64,000 bases of DNA, taken from NCBI GenBank assembly GCA_016932015.1, contig JAFGDQ010000043.1, positions 39,454 to 103,453 on the forward strand. The letters run 5' to 3'. The notes under the pieces are model-generated. The model saw nothing but the letters and a program-made list of their open reading frames with translations, did not search any database and was not told the DNA's origin. The translations under genes were made by a program, and so were the position numbers. The stretch comes from Spirochaetota bacterium (GTDB taxonomy: Bacteria; Spirochaetota; UBA4802; JAFGDQ01). This document shows positions 57,458-64,000 of this stretch, piece after piece. Each line of letters begins with the position of its first letter. Positions within the stretch are counted from its first letter, which is position 1.

Positions 57458-59164
57458 ATGTCCAACAGAAAAACAACTCAATCATTCGGTCAAATCCTTA
57501 TTGATAAGAATCTGCTGAAAGCAGAAGAGCTTCAGGAAGCTTTTCTGGCGCAGAAAGATGCTTCAGTAAGTCAGCTTGGCCAGTTTCTTTTAAAGAAAGG
57601 GATAGTAAAAAATGAAGATATTCTTTCGGCACTTGCCGAATATTTTGGAATACCATATCAGAAAAAAATAGATTTTCATGATCCGGATAATACTTTCGCC
57701 GGTATCGCACTGCATTTTTTAAAAAAGAATAAAATCGTCCCTTTTAAAAAGAATAAAGATATTATATATGTTGCAGTTGCAGATCCTTTAAATATACGCC
57801 CTTTTGATGATTTGAAAATGATTTTCCCGGATCATACCTTTGAAGTTGTTCTGACTTCCGAAGAAGAAATTTCAAAAATTATCAGAACGCACTTTGATTC
57901 TCTGAAAGCAGATACAAGCGAAGATGCTATGGAGGATCTGGAATATGAAGATATAGAAATTCTCTCCTCACAGATTGCGGAAACCGAAGATATTCTTGAT
58001 ATGGCCAATGAAGCGCCTATCATCAGACTTGTCAATACAATATTAACAGAAGCTGTCAACGACAGGGCAAGTGATATTCATATTGAACCCTATGAAAAAG
58101 ATCTTATTGTAAGATACAGAATTGACGGAATACTTTACCAGACTCTTACTCCTTCCAAAAAATTTCACGGAGCAATTGTATCCCGTATCAAAATAATGGC
58201 AAATCTGAACATTGCCGAGAACAGGCTTCCTCAGGACGGCCGTATTCAGATTAAAATAGGCGGCAAGGATATTGATATTCGTGTTTCTATTTTTCCAACT
58301 TATTACGGGGAAAGGGTTGTTCTCAGACTTCTTAACAAAACAGACATGAAATTTGATCTTGAGAGTATCGGATTTTCACAGTCAACTCTCAAGCTGTTCG
58401 ATTCTCAAATAAAGAAAACACACGGAATCATTCTGGTTACCGGGCCTACTGGCAGCGGTAAAACCACTACCCTGTACAGCGTTCTTACTAAGATCAATAC
58501 AACAGATGTAAACACGCTTACAGTTGAAGATCCTATTGAATACCAGCTGCCGGGTGTCGGGCAGATGCAGGTTAAACCCAAAATTGATCTTACTTTTGCC
58601 AACGGGCTTCGTTCTATTCTTCGTCAGGACCCTGACATTGTAATGATCGGAGAAATCCGCGACCTTGAAACTGCAGAAATAGCTGTTCAGGCAGCATTGA
58701 CAGGACACCGTGTTTTTTCCACAATTCATACAAATGATGCAGCAAGTTCAATTACACGGCTTATTGACATGGGAATAGAACCATTTCTAATCGCATCCGC
58801 GTTTAATGCTTTTCTGGCACAAAGGCTGGTAAGAACAATCTGCCCTGATTGCAGAACTTCAATCAGACCTACACAAAAAATGCTGAAGGAACTTGGAATT
58901 AAACAGACTGAGATTAAAGGAAATAAACTCGCGTACGGGAAAGGATGTGAAAAATGCCTTAATACAGGTTATTTAGGCAGAATGGGAATTTATGAACTTC
59001 TTCCTATTGACAAGAACATCAGACAAATGATCATGGATCAGGCTGACGCGAACCTTATTAAGGAAACTGCAATTAAAAACGGTATGCTTACCCTTCGCCA
59101 GGATGGAATTCAGAAAGCAATTGCCGGCCTGACTACTATTGAAGAGGTATTGAGAGTAAGTTAA
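57458..59164 (+). CDS. gspE: Type II secretion ATPase
   Basis: Walker A GPTGSGKTTTLYSVL, RQDPDIVMIGEIRDLETAEIAVQAALTGH, tetracysteine CPDC...CEKC. Confidence 0.97.
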   Translation: MSNRKTTQSFGQILIDKNLLKAEELQEAFLAQKDASVSQLGQFLLKKGIVKNEDILSALAEYFGIPYQKKIDFHDPDNTFAGIALHFLKKNKIVPFKKNKDIIYVAVADPLNIRPFDDLKMIFPDHTFEVVLTSEEEISKIIRTHFDSLKADTSEDAMEDLEYEDIEILSSQIAETEDILDMANEAPIIRLVNTILTEAVNDRASDIHIEPYEKDLIVRYRIDGILYQTLTPSKKFHGAIVSRIKIMANLNIAENRLPQDGRIQIKIGGKDIDIRVSIFPTYYGERVVLRLLNKTDMKFDLESIGFSQSTLKLFDSQIKKTHGIILVTGPTGSGKTTTLYSVLTKINTTDVNTLTVEDPIEYQLPGVGQMQVKPKIDLTFANGLRSILRQDPDIVMIGEIRDLETAEIAVQAALTGHRVFSTIHTNDAASSITRLIDMGIEPFLIASAFNAFLAQRLVRTICPDCRTSIRPTQKMLKELGIKQTEIKGNKLAYGKGCEKCLNTGYLGRMGIYELLPIDKNIRQMIMDQADANLIKETAIKNGMLTLRQDGIQKAIAGLTTIEEVLRVS

Positions 59165-59165
59165 T

Positions 59166-60419
59166 ATGATTTATGAATACCAGGCTCTGAACAGGCAGGG
59201 AGAAAAAATATCCGACCTTATTGACGCACCTTCCGAATTATCAGCTAAACAAAAACTGAAAGCAAAAGGACTATACCCTGTAAAAATATCCAGACACGAT
59301 GTAATTAAAAAAGACACATCATCAGGCAGCGGCGGAAAATTCCATGAATTTTATAACAAAGTTACCAATTACTTTTCACTGAAATTGAGTACAAAACAGA
59401 TAGGTGTTTTTTCAAGACAGCTTTCAACACTGCTCCATGCAGGCATGCCTCTACTTGTAGCAATTACAGACATTATTGATCAGATTGAAAATAAAAACTT
59501 TAAGCGCATAGTTGTAGATATTAAGGAAAAACTTGAAGAAGGTACCTCATTATCAAATGCACTTGCAAGACACAGCATTATTTTTTCTGATATGTATATA
59601 AATATGGTCAGGGTTGGAGAAAACCTGGGATCTCTTGACCATGTAATTGAAAGGCTTGCGGATATTGAAGAAAAGAAAAATCTGCTGAAAGGAAAAATTC
59701 AGTCGGCATTATTTTATCCCGCGTTTCTTTGTCTGTTTTCCTTTGGAGTAATACTCTTTCTTATGGTCAGTGCTGTTCCTGCGCTTGAAAGAATTTTCGT
59801 TGAAATGGGAAAAGAGCTTCCCCTTCCCACCAGGATAATTCTGGGAGTCAGTAATATCCTTACAAGTTTATATTTTGTAATTCCTTTTATCCTTGCAGTT
59901 GTTCTGGCCGTTTATCTTATACTCAGGTATAAAAAAACTCCTGAAGGAAAAATGAAATTTGACGAAATCAAGCTGAAAATGCCGTTATTCAGCAATCTTT
60001 ACAAGAAACAGATTGTATTTAATTTTACACAAAACCTTGGTGTTCTATTAAATAACAGGGTTGATATCCTGAAATCATTTGAAATTGTGAAGAAACTCGT
60101 AAAAAATACTATTATCGAAAATCAGATTGAAGAAGTCGCAAAAAAAGTCAGAGAAGGAGCTTCAGTTGCCAACTCGCTATCAAAATCAAACTTTCTGCCG
60201 AAACTTGTGCTAGGTATGATTAATGCAGGCGAATCAAGCGATCAGCTTGATACAATGCTGATTAGAATCGGTAATGTTTATGAGACAGAGCTTGATATGA
60301 CATTATCCGGCTTAACGAGTTTAATTCAGCCTGTTATAATGTTGTTTTTAGGAGCAGTGCTTGCATTAATAATTATTTCAGTACTGATGCCAATATTCGA
60401 AATGAACCTGATGGTATGA
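59166..60419 (+). CDS. gspF: Type II secretion inner membrane platform protein
   Basis: IGVFSRQLSTLLHAGMPLLVAI, FTQNLGVLLNNRVDILKSFEIV, LGMINAGESSDQLDTML. Confidence 0.95.
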   Translation: MIYEYQALNRQGEKISDLIDAPSELSAKQKLKAKGLYPVKISRHDVIKKDTSSGSGGKFHEFYNKVTNYFSLKLSTKQIGVFSRQLSTLLHAGMPLLVAITDIIDQIENKNFKRIVVDIKEKLEEGTSLSNALARHSIIFSDMYINMVRVGENLGSLDHVIERLADIEEKKNLLKGKIQSALFYPAFLCLFSFGVILFLMVSAVPALERIFVEMGKELPLPTRIILGVSNILTSLYFVIPFILAVVLAVYLILRYKKTPEGKMKFDEIKLKMPLFSNLYKKQIVFNFTQNLGVLLNNRVDILKSFEIVKKLVKNTIIENQIEEVAKKVREGASVANSLSKSNFLPKLVLGMINAGESSDQLDTMLIRIGNVYETELDMTLSGLTSLIQPVIMLFLGAVLALIIISVLMPIFEMNLMV

Positions 60420-60481
60420 TCTGTTTTTATTATAAAGCCGATCTTTAAATATTTACTTACTACATTGAAAAGGAGATTAAA

Positions 60482-60964
60482 ATGAACAGATTCTTTAAAA
60501 TTATTATCAATAGAATAACAGCACTAATTCATGAGCTCAGGTCAAAAGCAGGTATAACACTTATAGAAATAATGATCGCAATCACTATCATTGCGATTAT
60601 TGGTATAGTTGTATATCCTATGATAATGGACTTGCCTCAAAAAGCACGTATACAGGCAGCTAAGCAGCAAATGCTGAGCTTCGGACTTGCTCTTGACAGA
60701 TATTCATTGGATAACGGCTTTTATCCGACTACTGAGCAGGGCTTGCAGGCGCTGGTTCAAAAACCCGATTCAGAACCCAGCCCGATGAACTACAATGAAG
60801 GCGGTTACATGAAAAGTAAAAATGTCCCGAAAGATCCATGGGGCAGAGAGTATATTTATGTCTCCCCCGGAGAGAATGGAAATGACTATGAAATTATGAG
60901 CTTCGGAGCAGACGGGCAGGAAGGCGGCGAAGGAAAGAATGCTGATATTAAAAGCTGGGAATGA
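60482..60964 (+). CDS. gspG: Type II secretion major pseudopilin
   Basis: G|ITLIEIMIAITIIAIIGIVVYPMI prepilin motif; YPTTEQGLQALVQKP and KDPWGREYIYVSPG. Confidence 0.95.
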   Translation: MNRFFKIIINRITALIHELRSKAGITLIEIMIAITIIAIIGIVVYPMIMDLPQKARIQAAKQQMLSFGLALDRYSLDNGFYPTTEQGLQALVQKPDSEPSPMNYNEGGYMKSKNVPKDPWGREYIYVSPGENGNDYEIMSFGADGQEGGEGKNADIKSWE

Positions 60965-61530
60965 TTCAATTGAGAGGAAACCAGGGATTTACGCTTGTAG
61001 AATTATTAATTGTAATAGTAATAATTTCTATCATGTCTCTTGTAGTTGTTCCCCGTATATCAGACATCTTTGATAATAAAAGAAGCAGCTTTGTTATTCT
61101 TACAGCAATGATTGCGAAAACCTTTGACGATTCATTTATCAATGAACGTCAGAATTTTCTGCTGATACATTTATATGACTCTTTGGAAAGTACCGATCTT
61201 GAAGATGAAGTATTTTCCAGGGATAACGGTATTTCCATAGTTATCAGAAATGAAGACGGGAAATTCAGAGACAATCCCAATAAAATGCTCCAGTATAAAA
61301 AATTTTCCGATTCATTTAGAATTGAAGAAGTCGTTCTTTCCACAGGAGAACAAATCACCGCAGGAAATGTACTGATCCCTTTTTATCCTTCAGGATATTC
61401 CGACAATGTTATACTGCACATCCTTGTTAATGATGATGAAAGATGGTCAGTCAGAATATACAAGATGAGAAAAGAACCTGAGATATTCCCTGAATATATT
61501 TCTTTTTCCGGTTCAGAAAATGGCTTATAA
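60961..61530 (+). CDS. gspH: Type II secretion minor pseudopilin H
   Basis: QG|FTLVELLIVIVIISIMSLVVVPRI; position in operon. Confidence 0.8.
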   Translation: MIQLRGNQGFTLVELLIVIVIISIMSLVVVPRISDIFDNKRSSFVILTAMIAKTFDDSFINERQNFLLIHLYDSLESTDLEDEVFSRDNGISIVIRNEDGKFRDNPNKMLQYKKFSDSFRIEEVVLSTGEQITAGNVLIPFYPSGYSDNVILHILVNDDERWSVRIYKMRKEPEIFPEYISFSGSENGL

Positions 61531-61942
61531 AAATCATTCGAATAAAATGAATGACAAATTTCTTAACGCGTTGCCCGGACAAGGTTTCGCATTAATTGAA
61601 ATACTTATCGCTTTAACGATTCTTTCAATTTCACTTGTAAGTATTATTTCAGGTGTTTCATCCGGTATTCTTGCAATTTCAGGAAATAAAAACCTGACAA
61701 GAGCAATGATCATAGCAAGAAGCAAACTGCATGAATTTGAAATGGTCAACATGAGAGGGGCTGATATTTCCGAAAAGGACGTCGAAGGATATGAGGGTTT
61801 TAAATACAGCAGGGAAGTCAAACGGTTTGAACATGAACTGCTGGGTCCACTGGATGCGAACAGGGTTCTGATAACTGTTCAATGGCTGGAACGCGGACGC
61901 GAAAAAAATTATTCTGTCTCATATATTTACCCGGTACAATGA
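61520..61942 (+). CDS. gspI: Type II secretion minor pseudopilin I
   Basis: QG|FALIEILIALTILSISLVSII; position in operon. Confidence 0.8.
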   Translation: MAYKNHSNKMNDKFLNALPGQGFALIEILIALTILSISLVSIISGVSSGILAISGNKNLTRAMIIARSKLHEFEMVNMRGADISEKDVEGYEGFKYSREVKRFEHELLGPLDANRVLITVQWLERGREKNYSVSYIYPVQ

Positions 61943-62631
61943 AAATTAAGAGCTTAATCAAAAAAATTAAATACAGATTACTGCATTGTATATCTGATGA
62001 ATCAGGCTTAACCTTGTTCGAGGTTGTGGTAGCTGTTGCAGTGTCTTCCCTCATTCTTATTATGGTATACTCTTCACACAGCTCCATCACAAAATCTGTA
62101 CAGCAGTTAACCGGAGTTGCCGACTTTTATGAGAATGTTAATCTTGCTATTAACAGAATACAGACAGATGTTTCATGCGCTTACTTTTCAAGGGATAATA
62201 ACAACGTAACTTTTATAAGCGAAAGTAATTATGAACCGCCATTTAACGGGAAATTGAATTTTATAACCACTGATCATAAACTTTTTTCCATGATGGATGA
62301 TCCCGGAAAGCCATATCCTGAGAGCGACATTAAAGAAGTCGGTTATTATTTAAGGCCTGATGAGGAATATCAGGACCTGTATTTTTTAATCAGAAGAGAA
62401 GAAAATCATTACGATGAAGAGCCTGAGACAGGAGGAGAGCATGATATTCTCCTTGAAAATGTTACTGACATTAAATTTGAATTCAGACAGGGCAATACGT
62501 GGACAAATACCTGGGATTCACGTGAAACAAAAAGATTTCCGGTAATAGTCAGAACAATATTAAATCTGAAAAATTATAACAATGAAAATGAAGAATTTGA
62601 ATTCATTACCAGATTAAATATTGATAAATAA
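61939..62631 (+). CDS. gspJ: Type II secretion minor pseudopilin J
   Basis: SG|LTLFEVVVAVAVSSLILIMVYSSH; internal ATG at 61939 gives a 4-bp overlap with gspI. Confidence 0.8.
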   Translation: MKIKSLIKKIKYRLLHCISDESGLTLFEVVVAVAVSSLILIMVYSSHSSITKSVQQLTGVADFYENVNLAINRIQTDVSCAYFSRDNNNVTFISESNYEPPFNGKLNFITTDHKLFSMMDDPGKPYPESDIKEVGYYLRPDEEYQDLYFLIRREENHYDEEPETGGEHDILLENVTDIKFEFRQGNTWTNTWDSRETKRFPVIVRTILNLKNYNNENEEFEFITRLNIDK

Positions 62632-62642
62632 TAAATTACCTT

Positions 62643-63851
62643 ATGTTTGATATAATAAAAAGATTTAAAAAAAATTACAGGAAAAGACAAACTTTTCTTA
62701 TAAAAAACGGGTTATTTAAGTATATCAGGAATTCTTCGGGATATGTATTAATCATTGTCCTCCTGATTATTACGCTTCTTGTTACAATGTCGACTGAATT
62801 TCTGATGGTAGCACAGACTAACATCAATTACATCAGAAAATTCAGTGAAAAATTAAAAGCTGGAATGATTGCAAAGGCAGGGATGTCTTTATCGGCCATG
62901 ATTCTGAAAGCAGACAAGATGGGGCTTACACAGTCATTTCTGGGCAAACAGGGAGTAAGCAAGAACATAGACTGCTATGAGGATGTCTGGGCAATTAATT
63001 TCCCTGAGCTTCCGCTGGAAGAAGGTACTTTAAAACTTGAAATTGAAGATGAAAATTCCAAAATAAACCTTAGCGTACTGTCTAATGAGATAGTTGAGGA
63101 AACTCCTTATTACGGTATTCTGCAGAGATTTCTTTTAAACATGGAGCTTTCCATGGATATTGCAGATACGATTAAAGACTGGGTGGATGCAGACGATGCC
63201 ACCTCGCCCTACGGCGCGGAATCGTCGGATTATTACCGGAATCTGGATGCTCCGTATAAAGCGAAAAACGCGGCCATGGACAGTATTGATGAACTATTAA
63301 TGATAAAAGATATTACACCGGCAATATTCTACGGCCTTACAAGAGCCGGATATGAACCGGAGATAAATTTTGTTGACCATAATAAAGGTGAGGTTGACCT
63401 TGACTTTGGAGTAATATCGGAAATAGCGCCCGATCAGGCGCTGGACCGGTTTAAGGATGACAAGGATTTATCGGAAGTAAATATTGCAAGAGAAAGAAGC
63501 AGAAAACTGGCCGATTATCTTAGAGTTAACGGAGAAAGATCGGACTTTACAAATGATCTTAATAAAATCAATATAAATACCGCATCATACAGGGTATTAT
63601 CAGCATTGACAGGAAATATTACCGATGATATTGTGTCTGAAATAATAAGACGAAGACTCACTCAACCGTATAAAGATGTTGAAGAGATAAAAGATCTGGT
63701 TGAAGACGAAAGCATAAGAAAAAATATTCTGACAGTTAAATCCTATTTATTTAAAATTACAGCTACAGGTACAATTAATAAAACAAGTGTCAGGATTACA
63801 GGTATTTATTACAGAGACAGGAAAAGATTTTTATACTGGAGCGAAGAATAA
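62643..63851 (+). CDS. gspK: Type II secretion minor pseudopilin K
   Basis: SSG|YVLIIVLLIITLLVTM (no Glu+5, as usual for GspK), ENSKINLS, WVDADD, KININTASYRVLSALTG. Confidence 0.88.
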   Translation: MFDIIKRFKKNYRKRQTFLIKNGLFKYIRNSSGYVLIIVLLIITLLVTMSTEFLMVAQTNINYIRKFSEKLKAGMIAKAGMSLSAMILKADKMGLTQSFLGKQGVSKNIDCYEDVWAINFPELPLEEGTLKLEIEDENSKINLSVLSNEIVEETPYYGILQRFLLNMELSMDIADTIKDWVDADDATSPYGAESSDYYRNLDAPYKAKNAAMDSIDELLMIKDITPAIFYGLTRAGYEPEINFVDHNKGEVDLDFGVISEIAPDQALDRFKDDKDLSEVNIARERSRKLADYLRVNGERSDFTNDLNKININTASYRVLSALTGNITDDIVSEIIRRRLTQPYKDVEEIKDLVEDESIRKNILTVKSYLFKITATGTINKTSVRITGIYYRDRKRFLYWSEE

Positions 63852-64000
63852 TCTCGGCCTCCGGATTAAAAATAGTGCCGATTTCTGATGAATATATTTA
63901 TTTTTAAATTTTTTTAGTAACTACTCAGCTATTCAAGAGACATTTTGCTAATAAGTCAAACTATAATTGCCGATATTATGTCACATGAAGCGAGAAGAAA

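Overview
This 64 kb AT-rich bacterial chromosomal window is gene-dense. The gene content (tandem DUF342/FapA proteins, large che operon, T2SS) looks spirochaete-like, but that is inference. Main blocks: (A) ~1-16.9 kb, an accessory metal-acquisition-like region: LolA-like protein, TetR regulator, TonB-dependent receptor, MarR/flavodoxin-ferredoxin operon, four SAM methyltransferases (two membrane-embedded ICMT-like), a pair of fused ABC transporters, a small membrane protein interrupted by an in-frame stop, a FeoC-like Cys-containing regulator, FeoA and FeoB. Five promoter regions here carry TTAG-N6-CTAA boxes and four carry a TGAACA-N-TGTTCA-type palindrome, suggesting one doubly controlled regulon. 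(B) 17-22.4 kb: MarR regulator with a perfect upstream palindrome, SBP-PAS hybrid histidine kinase, a decayed tyrosine-integrase pseudogene next to tRNA-Arg(TCT) and tRNA-Pro(TGG), then proS. (C) 24.6-33.5 kb: chemotaxis operon (cheB, cheD, cheR, a second CheD-like gene without the catalytic Cys, two cheA, cheW, cheY, STAS). Both CheA proteins contain a GspE-N/MshEN-like tandem module. (D) 33.9-53.9 kb: tandem DUF342 proteins, argF-argG, STAS plus SpoIIE-type phosphatase, TPR protein, AmmeMemoRadiSam A/B, GT81-like protein, UPF0182, short UvrD-like helicase, Zn-alcohol dehydrogenase, QueH. (E) 54.8-63.9 kb: type II secretion operon gspC-K, preceded by a perfect 17-bp inverted repeat. No CRISPR array or rRNA was seen. 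All family assignments are by reading motifs; no database search was run.
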